Below the pieces are notes generated by a model. That model did no database searches. It worked only from the letters and a program-made list of their open reading frames with translations, and was not told the DNA's origin. Shown here one piece after another: positions 47,467-55,673 of a DNA stretch of 64,000 bases. Position numbers and translations under genes: made by a program. Where the stretch lies: assembly GCF_000626715.1 (NCBI RefSeq), contig NZ_AQRA01000012.1, forward strand, positions 58,200 through 122,199, written 5' to 3'. This DNA comes from Aquimarina atlantica. GTDB lineage: Bacteria > Bacteroidota > Bacteroidia > Flavobacteriales > Flavobacteriaceae. The first letter of the stretch is position 1; each line of letters opens with the position of its first letter.

Positions 47467-48619
47467 CGCACAGATAGAAATACAATTAATCGCTAGCCTG
47501 GTAGCAATAGCTTGTGCCATCCCGGGAACTTTTTTAGTATTGCGAAAAATGGCATTAATCACTGATGCAATTAGTCATTCTATCTTACCTGGTATTGTGA
47601 TCGGTTTTTTTATTACTCATGACTTATCGTCGCCTTTATTAATTATTCTTGCTGCTGCAAGCGGTGTCCTTACTGTAGTATTGGTAGAGTTCATCCAAAA
47701 GACAGGCCTAGTAAAAGAAGATACCGCCATAGGTTTAGTTTTTCCCGCCCTGTTTAGTATTGGTATTATACTTATTGCACAAAATGCAAATGATGTACAT
47801 CTAGATGTTGATGCCGTATTATTAGGAGAACTTGCTTTTGCTCCTTTTGACCGATTACTTATAGGAGGTACAGATGTAGGCCCTAAATCTTTATGGATCA
47901 TAGGCATTATACTACTGATCACATTAGGGCTATTATTTGCATTCTTTAAAGAATTAAAAGTTAGCACATTCGATGCAGGTTTAGCTTCTGCTCTTGGGTT
48001 ATCCCCTGTAGTTATGCATTATGGATTAATGACAGTTTCTTCAATCACTACCGTAGGCGCTTTTGATGCTGTTGGGGCTATTTTGGTTATTGCATTAATG
48101 ATCACACCTGCAGCTACCGCTTACCTACTAACAAATGATCTAAAAAAAATGCTCGTATTATCGGTTATCTTTGGGGTTAGTAGCGCTATTACAGGCTATT
48201 GGATAGCGCATGCGTTAGATACATCTATTTCTGGATCAATGACTACAGTATTAGGATTAGTTTTCTTATTCGTATACTTATTTGCTCCCAACAAAGGGCT
48301 ATTCTCTGTGTTATACAGGCAAAAACAACAACGTATCGAGGTTTCTTTACTCACCTTTCTTCTGCATTTAGGAAACCATCAGGAAGAAGAAGAACGGCAT
48401 GTAAAACATTTAAATGAACATATCAACTGGCAAAAAGTACAATCAAAATCTGTTTTAAATCTGGCACTCAAAAACAATATGATCACAATTAATAATGATA
48501 TTGTTTCTTTAACTAAAAAAGGAAAAAACTTTACAACAGAAGCAATTGATTATATTGTAACTAATAAAAATTCTGAAATCGAAAACATGAAGGATCGATT
48601 TTTCTTATTTAGAGGGTAA
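47459..48619 (+). CDS. Second metal ABC permease with C-terminal winged helix
   Basis: The 386-aa protein is a paralogue of the preceding permease (membrane part 5-280) and also has a soluble tail (about 291-367: SLLTFLLHLGNHQEEE…SVLNLALKNNMITINNDIVSLTKKGKNFTTEAI) with wing-like features. Two different permeases suggest a heterodimeric channel. The last about 20 residues are not related to known domains. Confidence 0.87.
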   Translation: MSSAQIEIQLIASLVAIACAIPGTFLVLRKMALITDAISHSILPGIVIGFFITHDLSSPLLIILAAASGVLTVVLVEFIQKTGLVKEDTAIGLVFPALFSIGIILIAQNANDVHLDVDAVLLGELAFAPFDRLLIGGTDVGPKSLWIIGIILLITLGLLFAFFKELKVSTFDAGLASALGLSPVVMHYGLMTVSSITTVGAFDAVGAILVIALMITPAATAYLLTNDLKKMLVLSVIFGVSSAITGYWIAHALDTSISGSMTTVLGLVFLFVYLFAPNKGLFSVLYRQKQQRIEVSLLTFLLHLGNHQEEEERHVKHLNEHINWQKVQSKSVLNLALKNNMITINNDIVSLTKKGKNFTTEAIDYIVTNKNSEIENMKDRFFLFRG

Positions 48620-48703
48620 AATTTACAAATTCTACTTCTCTGGTAAGAGTAATCACTTTTACATTTTTCATTTTAAAATGTATCTTTAAAAGAAAAAAGA
48701 GAA

Positions 48704-49078
48704 ATGCTTATATCTTCACAAAAGACTTTAATACCACTCTCTATTTTATTTTATTTAATAAGTTATACTTCTTATACTCAGGAAAAACCTGTTCGTTTGA
48801 TAGAAGAAAAACAGAAAAAAAGAACAATTCTATATGTTCAAAATGACACAAATACCGATAAGAGTGTATTCTTAAAAATAAATCCTATTGGGTATCGCAA
48901 AAGTGCGCAACGACCTATTATTAAAAATATCCCTGCCAAAAGTAAAATACAAATGTTGATCCTTATTCCGTTAGCAGATGTCGAATCCCATTATACATAT
49001 AATTTGGTTGTAAATGAAGAATTAGAAACTATAGATGTAAAACACAGTAAAAGTTTAAAAAAGAAGGACAGTATTTAA
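48704..49078 (+). CDS. Small secreted protein of unknown family
   Basis: The 124-aa protein has an N-terminal hydrophobic stretch (13-22) ending SYTQ, a likely signal peptide, and a beta-rich basic domain. Nothing in it resembles a family I can name. It lies 84 bp after the last permease; a TATCTTTA before the start could be a -7 element, so it may be separately transcribed. A role in metal uptake cannot be claimed. Confidence 0.6.
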   Translation: MLISSQKTLIPLSILFYLISYTSYTQEKPVRLIEEKQKKRTILYVQNDTNTDKSVFLKINPIGYRKSAQRPIIKNIPAKSKIQMLILIPLADVESHYTYNLVVNEELETIDVKHSKSLKKKDSI

Positions 49079-49131
49079 ATCATAGCCTTATAAAAAGTTT
49101 TGATTTTATATCCCGAAGTGATTTCTGTATC

Positions 49132-49164
49132 AGACCTCACAGGTTTTTAAAACCTGTGAGGTCT
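49132..49164. repeat. Perfect 33-bp palindrome, candidate REP-like element
   Basis: AGACCTCACAGGTTTT and its reverse complement AAAACCTGTGAGGTCT are separated by a single T. The palindrome sits in the gap between two plus-strand genes with no clear T run after it. From memory, similar CCTGTGAGG palindromes recur between genes in Flavobacteriia, but I cannot check; copy number in this genome is unknown. Confidence 0.7.
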
Positions 49165-49287
49165 AATAGTAGCCTGATAATATAATTTTGAATCGGAACA
49201 ATTATTTTTTGTCATGTACTTTGAAAATGTATTTCACATAGAAATCTATATATTTAGACTTAAAAATATAATCCACTTCTATACTTT

Positions 49288-50565
49288 ATGAATCAAACAA
49301 AACCACCATGGTATTTTCTTTTGCTGGTCATTTTAGCAGGAGAATCTGTTTTTATACTTCCATTTGTTCTTTCGCGAGTATTTAGACCAACGGTACTCGA
49401 GGTATTTAACTTAGATAATATTCAGTTAGGTATATGTTTCTCTATTTATGGAACTGTAGCTCTAATATCCTACCTTTTTGGCGGCGCATTAGCCGATAAG
49501 TTTCCTCCAAGAAAATTAATAGCAACAGCACTATGGATGACTGCTTTAGGAGGATTGATTTATTCCGGTTTCCCTAACTATACAATATTAAAAGTACTGT
49601 ATGGTTATTGGGGGTTTACCACTATATTTTTATTCTGGGCTCCCATGATTAAAGCTACTCGTGTTTGGGGCGGCAACACTTCTCAAGGTAAAGCATTTGG
49701 TTTTTTAGACGGTGGTCGGGGATTAGTTGGTGCTTTATTCGGAGTCTTGGGGGTATTTATTTTTTCATTATTTATTACTTCAGAAATCTCTGAGGCGACG
49801 ACTACTGAAAGTAAAGCTGCTTTTAAATATGTAATCTTAGTATCCTCTGGCATTGTTAGTATTGTAGGAGTATTGGTTTGGTTATTTATGAAAATGGATC
49901 ATGAATTAGAAAAACAAATTACAGTAGAGAAAATTACAATATCCCAAGTACTGGAAGTATTGCGTCTACCTTCTGTTTGGTTACTCATGATTATTATTTT
50001 ATGCGCTTATGTAGGTTACAAAATTACCGACGTATTTTCACTATATGCTCAAGATGTCATGCTATATGATCAAGTACAATCGGCTCAAGTAGGTACTTTT
50101 TTGTTATTTATTCGACCCATTATTGGCGTTTTCATTGGAGTATTAACCGACCGTTCGCAAACCACTTTTTGGTTACTTATTAGTTTTATAGTTTCATTCT
50201 TCGGTGCGTTATTGTTTGCCCTGGGTATAATCTCTGATTCTGAAACAGCTTTATTTTTTATATCAATTTTAGTGGTAGCTACAGGAGTATATGCAGCTCG
50301 TTCTTTATACTTTGCAGTAATGCAAAAAGGAAAAATCCCATTGGTTTTTACAGGAACTGCCGTTGGGATTATTTCTCTTATTGGCTATACTCCTGATATA
50401 TTTGCAGGACCTGCAATGGGATATCTCCTAGAAAATTCACCTGGCCCAAAAGGACACCAACATGTATTTTGGATGTTAGCTTTATTTTCTTTTATTGGTG
50501 GTCTCGCTGCCTGGTATTATTATAAACTATATAACACGCAAAAAAACAAGTTTAAGAAGGGATAA
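49288..50565 (+). CDS. MFS transporter
   Basis: The 425-aa membrane protein has twelve predicted spans and the MFS motif GGALADKFPPRKL between spans 2 and 3. A glycine-rich block, AFGFLDGGRGLVGALFG, follows span 4 or 5. It resembles nitrate/oxalate-type porters of the family, but the substrate is unknown. The C-terminus ends in a Lys-rich tail. It has no linked gene. Confidence 0.85.
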   Translation: MNQTKPPWYFLLLVILAGESVFILPFVLSRVFRPTVLEVFNLDNIQLGICFSIYGTVALISYLFGGALADKFPPRKLIATALWMTALGGLIYSGFPNYTILKVLYGYWGFTTIFLFWAPMIKATRVWGGNTSQGKAFGFLDGGRGLVGALFGVLGVFIFSLFITSEISEATTTESKAAFKYVILVSSGIVSIVGVLVWLFMKMDHELEKQITVEKITISQVLEVLRLPSVWLLMIIILCAYVGYKITDVFSLYAQDVMLYDQVQSAQVGTFLLFIRPIIGVFIGVLTDRSQTTFWLLISFIVSFFGALLFALGIISDSETALFFISILVVATGVYAARSLYFAVMQKGKIPLVFTGTAVGIISLIGYTPDIFAGPAMGYLLENSPGPKGHQHVFWMLALFSFIGGLAAWYYYKLYNTQKNKFKKG

Positions 50566-50674
50566 AAATCAACTACGATTTCTTCCCTTTGGTCATAACA
50601 CACAAATCAACAATCAATCTATTAATCACAAAACTCATATTAATTACGATCATAATTATATGTTTCAAAAACAC

Positions 50675-51331
50675 TTATAGTGTATACTCAACCCCTAAGT
50701 TAAACACTGATGATTTTATAGAACTGTCCCTTTCTATTAAGCCAAAGAAAAACCTTCCATTAATTCCAAAATGATCAGATAACTTATAACCTGTCCCTAC
50801 TGTTAAACCTAAATCAAATTTATCATATTCAGATGAAAAAGGTAAAATATTAATACCTCCAAGTTGTTCAAAAGGGTCTTCTTTAATTTTTTGTTTTCGG
50901 TCAATTATATATCCAAACTGAGGCCCTAATTCCATATAAAAATCATCTGTAAATAAATATTGTACCATGATAGGTATTACGAGTGTAGATTCATTTACAT
51001 TAACTTTAAAATCAGATGCTACAGGTATTTCATTAGTTCCTCCTCTTATCTCAAAACCTTCTGCCACAAATTTAGATCCTTGTATTGCAAAAAGTACCTC
51101 AGGCTGTATTTTTATCTTTTTACTAATATTCATGTTTATAAACCCTCCAAAATAAAAACCAAACTTCCTTCTATATTCAGCAACATTTATTCCAGCAATA
51201 ACAACATCGGGAGTATATTTTGCATAATTTACTCCTCCTTTCAATCCAAATTTTGAATTAACTTCTTGCCCATTAACAAAAACTATACATAATACAAGCA
51301 CTAATCCTAGTAATAAATTTCTTTTTCCCAT
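50675..51331 (-). CDS. Porin-family outer membrane beta-barrel protein
   Basis: The 218-aa protein has a signal peptide (ending VFVNGQ) and the eight-strand PF13568-type barrel: KFGLKGGVNYAKY, GFYFGGFINMNI, KKIKIQPEVLFAIQG, and the closing GLIERDSSIKSSVFNLGVEYTL with a C-terminal hydrophobic residue for BAM recognition. Role is not known; these are usually structural or adhesive barrels. Confidence 0.82.
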   Translation of the reverse strand: MGKRNLLLGLVLVLCIVFVNGQEVNSKFGLKGGVNYAKYTPDVVIAGINVAEYRRKFGFYFGGFINMNISKKIKIQPEVLFAIQGSKFVAEGFEIRGGTNEIPVASDFKVNVNESTLVIPIMVQYLFTDDFYMELGPQFGYIIDRKQKIKEDPFEQLGGINILPFSSEYDKFDLGLTVGTGYKLSDHFGINGRFFFGLIERDSSIKSSVFNLGVEYTL

Positions 51332-51449
51332 TTTCTATTTTATTATTTTAATCTTATCTAATAAGTATATATCTTAAGTAATAAAAATGTTACCTCGATT
51401 AGGGTATTTTATAGCGTGCAAATGTATATAATTGTAGTATGGTAATAAA

Positions 51450-51476
51450 AAACCACGACAATAGTTGTCGTGGTTT
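51450..51476 (-). terminator. Intrinsic terminator of the E2 gene
   Basis: AAACCACGACAA (51450-51461) and TTGTCGTGGTTT (51465-51476) form a 12-bp stem with a 3-nt loop, 25 bp downstream of the E2 stop on the minus strand; the A run on the plus strand is its U tract. Confidence 0.8.
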
Positions 51477-51500
51477 ATATTAATTTTAGAAGAATATTTC

Positions 51501-52835
51501 TTAGAACTCTCTATTCACATCCCAGGCTTCCAGGTAATCTTTTACACGTTGTACAAATTGCCCTCCTAGCGCTCCGTTAACAACTCTGTGATCATAAGAA
51601 TGTGATAAGAACATTTTATATCGAATACCGATAAAATCTCCCTCTGGTGTTTCTATAACAGCAGGCACCTTTCTAATCGCTCCCAAAGCCAAAATACCTA
51701 CCTGAGGTTGATTGATAATTGGTGTACCCATAATGCTTCCAAACGTGCCTACATTGGTTACAGTATACGTACCACCTTGTATATCATCTGGTTTTAAAGC
51801 ATTATTACGCGCTCTGTTTGCAAGATCATTAACCGCTTTGGTCATCCCTACCAAATTTAATTGATCTGCATTCTTAATCACAGGTACAATTAAATTACCG
51901 TCTGGTAAAGCTGCTGCCATACCCAGGTTTATATTTTTCTTTTTGATAATTGTATCTCCAGAAACAGAGATGTTCATCATCGGGAAATCTTTTAGTGCTT
52001 TAGCAACTGCTTCCATAAAAATAGGAGTAAATGTAAGATTCTCTCCTTCTCTCTTCATGAAATCTCCTTTTACCTTCTTTCTCCAGTTCCAGATATTGGT
52101 TACATCGGCTTCTATAAATGACTGTACATGAGCTGAAGTCTGTACAGACTCGACCATGTGATGCGCAATAAGTTTACCCATTCTGGTCATTTCTATAATC
52201 TCATCTTCTCCTGATGCTACTACTGGTGCTGCTTTAGTAACTTCTTGCTTTTTAACAGGAGTTGTTTCTGGTTTCGCTTTTATTTCTTCTTTTACAGGCT
52301 GCGTTTTTATTTTCCCGTTTTTGCGATCATCTACAAATTGCAAAATATCATTTTTGGTAACACGACCATCCTTACCTGTTCCCGAAATAGCTTCTAATTC
52401 ATTTAATGAAACATTTTCTGTCGCAGCAATATTCTTTACTAACGGAGAATAAAACTTACTACTTTCAGAAAAATCGGTTGCATTTCCTGCTACTACTGTT
52501 TCTGCAATTTGTGTTTCTAGTACTTCTGCTTCTTTTGGAGTTTCCTCTACTTTTGCAGTAGTTTCTTGCGGAGTTGATTCTATAGCTCCTTCACCTTCTG
52601 TTTCTATTACAGCTATAACCTGGCCTACCTGTACTACATCATCAACATCAAAAAGTTTTTCTACCAATACACCTTCTACCTCACTAGGTACTTCACTATC
52701 TACTTTATCTGTTGCTATTTCAACAACTGCATCATCTAATTCAATAGTATCCCCAACCTCTTTTAACCAAGTTGTTATTGTTGCTTCTGCAACACTCTCA
52801 CCCATTTTTGGAAGTTTCAGCTCAAATTTTGCCAT
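51501..52835 (-). CDS. 2-oxo acid dehydrogenase E2 (dihydrolipoamide acyltransferase)
   Basis: The 444-aa enzyme has a lipoyl domain (1-78) with lipoyl-lysine K44 in EIATDKVDS, a long Glu/Thr linker, an E3/E1-binding domain (about 130-165, FYSPLVKNIA…GRVTKNDIL), a second linker and a catalytic domain. The catalytic histidine is H416 in SYDHRVVNGALGG; the expected aspartate after it is Asn420. It fits a branched-chain 2-oxo acid or 2-oxoglutarate complex E2; E1 and E3 are elsewhere. I start at ATG 52835 because it opens MAKFELKLPKMGES; the frame begins four residues earlier. Confidence 0.88.
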   Translation of the reverse strand: MAKFELKLPKMGESVAEATITTWLKEVGDTIELDDAVVEIATDKVDSEVPSEVEGVLVEKLFDVDDVVQVGQVIAVIETEGEGAIESTPQETTAKVEETPKEAEVLETQIAETVVAGNATDFSESSKFYSPLVKNIAATENVSLNELEAISGTGKDGRVTKNDILQFVDDRKNGKIKTQPVKEEIKAKPETTPVKKQEVTKAAPVVASGEDEIIEMTRMGKLIAHHMVESVQTSAHVQSFIEADVTNIWNWRKKVKGDFMKREGENLTFTPIFMEAVAKALKDFPMMNISVSGDTIIKKKNINLGMAAALPDGNLIVPVIKNADQLNLVGMTKAVNDLANRARNNALKPDDIQGGTYTVTNVGTFGSIMGTPIINQPQVGILALGAIRKVPAVIETPEGDFIGIRYKMFLSHSYDHRVVNGALGGQFVQRVKDYLEAWDVNREF

Positions 52836-52973
52836 ATTCTTAATCAAAAGTGTTTATAAGTTATATTTTTTGCGAATTTAATTAAAATTCGGCTTAAAAA
52901 TTATTTTTTTCGTATTAAAATTTACTTAATACTTATCCCTTCAAGTTTACAGATACTTCTAAATATATGCAAA

Positions 52974-53594
52974 TCAAGGGCTCTTTAATGCATTCTCAAA
53001 AGGAATTCGATTAAGTATACTTCTTCCCAAAGTAACCTCATCTGCATATTCTAATTCATCATTAACACCAATTCCCCTGGCAATCGTAGAGGTTTTTATA
53101 TCTATTCCCTCTAATTGTTTATACATATAGAAATTAGTAGTATCTCCTTCCATAGTTGCACTTAATGCAAATATTAATTCTTGTACTTCTCCAGATTTAA
53201 CTTTCTCGATCAAAGAACTAATATTTAATTCTTGCGGACCAATACCATCTAATGGACTTATCTTACCTCCTAAAACGTGATACAATCCTCTAAATTGACC
53301 CGTACTTTCTATAGCCATCACATCCCGTATATCTTCTACTACACAAATAATTTCACGATTTCTACCCGGGTTGCTACAGATATCACAAATATCGGTATCA
53401 CTAATACTATGACATGTAGTGCAAAATTTGATATCTTCTCGCAATGCTCCCAAAGCTTTGGTTAATTGTTGAGTCTGGGTTTCTGGCTGTCTAAGTAAAT
53501 GTAATACTAATCGAAGTGCAGTACGTTTTCCTATCCCTGGTAATTGAGACATTTCATAAACTGCATTCTCTAATAATTTTGAAGAAAATTCCAT
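52974..53594 (-). CDS. recR: Recombination mediator RecR
   Basis: The 206-aa protein has the helix-hairpin-helix (LPGIGKRTALRLV), a four-cysteine zinc finger (CTTCHSISDTDICDIC) and a Toprim domain with the VVEDIRDVMAIE motif. RecR with RecO loads RecA at gaps. The start is preceded by an exact TAnnTTTG element 8 bp upstream. Confidence 0.96.
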   Translation of the reverse strand: MEFSSKLLENAVYEMSQLPGIGKRTALRLVLHLLRQPETQTQQLTKALGALREDIKFCTTCHSISDTDICDICSNPGRNREIICVVEDIRDVMAIESTGQFRGLYHVLGGKISPLDGIGPQELNISSLIEKVKSGEVQELIFALSATMEGDTTNFYMYKQLEGIDIKTSTIARGIGVNDELEYADEVTLGRSILNRIPFENALKSP

Positions 53595-53601
53595 AGCGCA
53601 A

Positions 53602-53609
53602 CAAATTTA
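53602..53609 (-). promoter_or_regulatory. Predicted -7 element of recR
   Basis: TAAATTTG on the minus strand ends 7 bp from the recR ATG. A TTG 14 bp upstream is a possible but short-spaced -33. This would give a very short leader. Confidence 0.45.
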
Positions 53610-53832
53610 GCATTTTTAATGATCAACTCCGCCCAGAGTTACACTCTTTAAATAAAAAATTATGTTTTTATATCATAATGACATTTTTTATCCCTATAAC
53701 CGTACCAGCTAATTATAAAAGACAATAACAGAGAGAAAAATGAAAGTTTATAGTGAGCAAGAAAACTTGATATAAATATAATTTTGAGGTATAAACTATG
53801 ATAATCTTAACTATACAATTAAGGCCTTTTTG

Positions 53833-53859
53833 TTACTTTTACTCCAAAAGTAAAAGTAA
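53833..53859 (+). promoter_or_regulatory. Hairpin over the start of a small membrane protein gene
   Basis: TTACTTTTACT (53833-53843) and AGTAAAAGTAA (53849-53859) make an 11-bp stem with a CCAAA loop. The right arm ends at the A of the start codon at 53859, so it would hide the ribosome-binding region. It could also be a promoter-proximal terminator-like element. Confidence 0.5.
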
Positions 53860-54026
53860 TGTTAGATACTCTTTCTGAAGAAACACAGTTGATTTTAACA
53901 ATCATAGTCATTGCTATCTTATTCGTAGCGGTATCCTGGAACACCAAACGAAATAAAAATAAACTGTATGATCGAGATAAACGTAATTTTAGGCAGAACT
54001 ATCAAAAAAAGAAAAAGAGAAAATAA
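53859..54026 (+). CDS. Small single-span membrane protein
   Basis: The 55-aa protein has one membrane span (about 11-26, LILTIIVIAILFVAV), an acidic N-terminal segment and a strongly basic C-terminal tail (KKKKRK). It starts just after an inverted repeat and ends 15 bp before the GNAT gene. I do not recognise it; size, charge pattern and spacing favour a real small gene. Confidence 0.55.
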   Translation: MLDTLSEETQLILTIIVIAILFVAVSWNTKRNKNKLYDRDKRNFRQNYQKKKKRK

Positions 54027-54041
54027 CGCTATCGCTCTAAA

Positions 54042-54476
54042 ATGAAAAAAATATATGTTAGAAAGGCAACATTAGAAGATATAGAATGGGTTAATACTAC
54101 CTATCGAAATATCGATTTTGTACTATCAGATTATACTACCGAATATATTGCTTTAGCAGAAGTTGAAGGTGTAAAATGTGGATTGGGAAGAGTTGTAAAT
54201 ATTGATCAAAATAACTTAGAATTAGGAGGAATGTATGTATTAGATCAATTTCGAGGTATGGGAATTGCAGAGCAGATCATCCTGCATTTATTACAAAATC
54301 ATGAACAATATAAAAAGATATGGTGTCTTCCTTTTGAACATCTTCAGCATTTTTATAATAAGTTTGGTTTTTTAGATCAAAAAACACACGATTATAAAAT
54401 TCCGGATAAAATATACGATAAACATAAATGGTGTAATCAAAACTATACTAAGGATGTACTTTTATTAGTTAAATAG
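54042..54476 (+). CDS. GNAT-family N-acetyltransferase
   Basis: The 144-aa protein has the GNAT core: YVLDQFRGMGIAEQIILHLLQ (acetyl-CoA-binding R/Q-x-x-G-x-G/A motif in FRGMGIAE) and a later strand and helix, FEHLQHFYNKFGF. The C-terminal end lacks a long extension. Substrate unknown. It follows the small membrane protein by 15 bp and precedes the adenosyltransferase by 31 bp. Confidence 0.85.
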   Translation: MKKIYVRKATLEDIEWVNTTYRNIDFVLSDYTTEYIALAEVEGVKCGLGRVVNIDQNNLELGGMYVLDQFRGMGIAEQIILHLLQNHEQYKKIWCLPFEHLQHFYNKFGFLDQKTHDYKIPDKIYDKHKWCNQNYTKDVLLLVK

Positions 54477-54507
54477 CTATCATCTATTAAAACAAACATA
54501 TAATTCG

Positions 54508-55083
54508 ATGAAAATATATACTAAAACCGGTGATAAAGGAACCACAGCTCTTTTTGGAGGAACCAGGGTACCTAAGCATCATATTCGTATCGACAGTTAT
54601 GGTACTGTTGACGAGCTTAATTCTCATATTGGACTTATCAGAGATCAAAAAATTGATGAACTAAGTAAGAAGATATTAATTAATATACAGGATAAACTTT
54701 TTACCGTTGGAGCAGTTTTAGCGACTGATCCTGAAAAAGCTATATTAAAAAGCGGGCAAAAACGACTAAATATACCTACAATTTCTACAGAAGATATTGA
54801 GTTATTAGAAAAAGAAATCGACAGAATGAATGAATCCTTACCGCCAATGACACATTTTGTATTACCAGGAGGGCATCAAACTGTGTCATTCTGTCACATT
54901 GCTCGTTGTGTATGCCGAAGAGCAGAGCGTTTAGCAACGGCACTCTATGAAATAAACCCTTTTGAAGAAACAACATTGCATTACTTAAACCGACTATCTG
55001 ACTATCTTTTTGTACTGGCACGAAAGTTGTCCCACGATCTTAAAGCAGAAGAAATTGAGTGGATTCCTAAAAAGAATTCTTAA
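54508..55083 (+). CDS. PduO-type cob(I)alamin adenosyltransferase
   Basis: The 191-aa protein matches the PduO family (cobalamin adenosyltransferase): KIYTKTGDKGTTALFGGTRVPKHHIRIDSYGTVDELNS, with the ATP-binding N-terminal motif, and FCHIARCVCRRAERL for the trimer interface. It makes adenosylcobalamin from cob(I)alamin and ATP. No B12-dependent enzyme is in the window. Confidence 0.93.
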   Translation: MKIYTKTGDKGTTALFGGTRVPKHHIRIDSYGTVDELNSHIGLIRDQKIDELSKKILINIQDKLFTVGAVLATDPEKAILKSGQKRLNIPTISTEDIELLEKEIDRMNESLPPMTHFVLPGGHQTVSFCHIARCVCRRAERLATALYEINPFEETTLHYLNRLSDYLFVLARKLSHDLKAEEIEWIPKKNS

Positions 55084-55169
55084 AATTTTAAAAACTGTTA
55101 AAATTAGTAAGGGAAACTCCCTAAAAAATCACGTTCTTATAATTATTGTTTAAATAATTAATTTTTTAC

Positions 55170-55199
55170 TTGACTTTTTAAACTAAAAAATTATTTTTG
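55170..55199 (+). promoter_or_regulatory. Predicted promoter of the DUF2795 gene
   Basis: TTG at 55170-55172 and TATTTTTG at 55192-55199 are 19 bp apart: a good Bacteroidota promoter. The expected transcription start is near 55205, about 18 nt before the ATG. Confidence 0.7.
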
Positions 55200-55222
55200 C
55201 AAAAAATTAAACCAGTAAACAT

Positions 55223-55444
55223 ATGTATTGGACTTTAGAATTAGCATCTTATTTAAGTGATGCACCTTGGCCTGCTACAAAAGACGAGTTAATAGATTAT
55301 GCAATTCGTACTGGAGCACCTCTGGAGGTTGTAGAAAACCTACAAGCAATTGAAGATGAAGGAGATTCGTATGACTCTATAGAAGAAATATGGCCTGATT
55401 ATCCTACAGATGAAGATTATCTTTGGAATGAGGATGAATATTAA
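55223..55444 (+). CDS. DUF2795 domain protein
   Basis: The 73-aa acidic protein begins MYWTLELASYLSDAPWPATKDEL and contains VENLQAIEDEGDSYDSIEEIWPDYP, the DUF2795 pattern. It is small, has no membrane segment and is strongly acidic. Function unknown; its conserved position before secA in this window is noted, but I cannot say whether it is conserved in other genomes. Own promoter and own terminator. Confidence 0.82.
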   Translation: MYWTLELASYLSDAPWPATKDELIDYAIRTGAPLEVVENLQAIEDEGDSYDSIEEIWPDYPTDEDYLWNEDEY

Positions 55445-55462
55445 ATAAATGAAATAGTATTA

Positions 55463-55490
55463 AAAGTCTCGCAAGAGGCTTTTTTTTTGC
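55463..55490 (+). terminator. Intrinsic terminator of the DUF2795 gene
   Basis: AAAGTCTC (55463-55470) pairs with GAGGCTTT (55475-55482), GCAA loop, followed by a run of Ts. It lies 19 bp after the stop and separates the gene from the secA leader. Confidence 0.85.
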
Positions 55491-55540
55491 GTAAATTATG
55501 CCGCTTTATGGCTATTTACAGCTTAAAAGAATTGTATAAT

Positions 55541-55620
55541 ATGACCACTTAGGTCATGAGATAGCGATGACTTCGGGTATTGAAGTCAGTTTTGAATGTT
55601 ACCTTAAGTATATAAGGAAC
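55541..55620 (+). promoter_or_regulatory. Three-hairpin leader upstream of secA
   Basis: Three hairpins in 80 bp: ATGACC/GGTCAT (55541-55557, 5-nt loop), TGACTTC/GAAGTCA (55568-55588, 7-nt loop) and GTT-CCTTA/TAAGG-AAC (55598-55620, one bulge). They end 53 bp before the secA start. The number and regularity suggest a structured 5' leader that could control secA. Confidence 0.55.
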
Positions 55621-55673
55621 CAATTAATTTCGTTTTGAAATTAAAATCTCATTAAACACACAACCATAAAATT

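Noticed and set aside
49132..49164. CRISPR repeat
   Set aside because: Only one copy is present and there are no spacers, so it cannot be an array.
50566..50780. Small open frames at the end of the MFS gene
   Set aside because: Two overlap the MFS 3' end or the porin 3' end on the opposite strand, and lack a start context or motifs.
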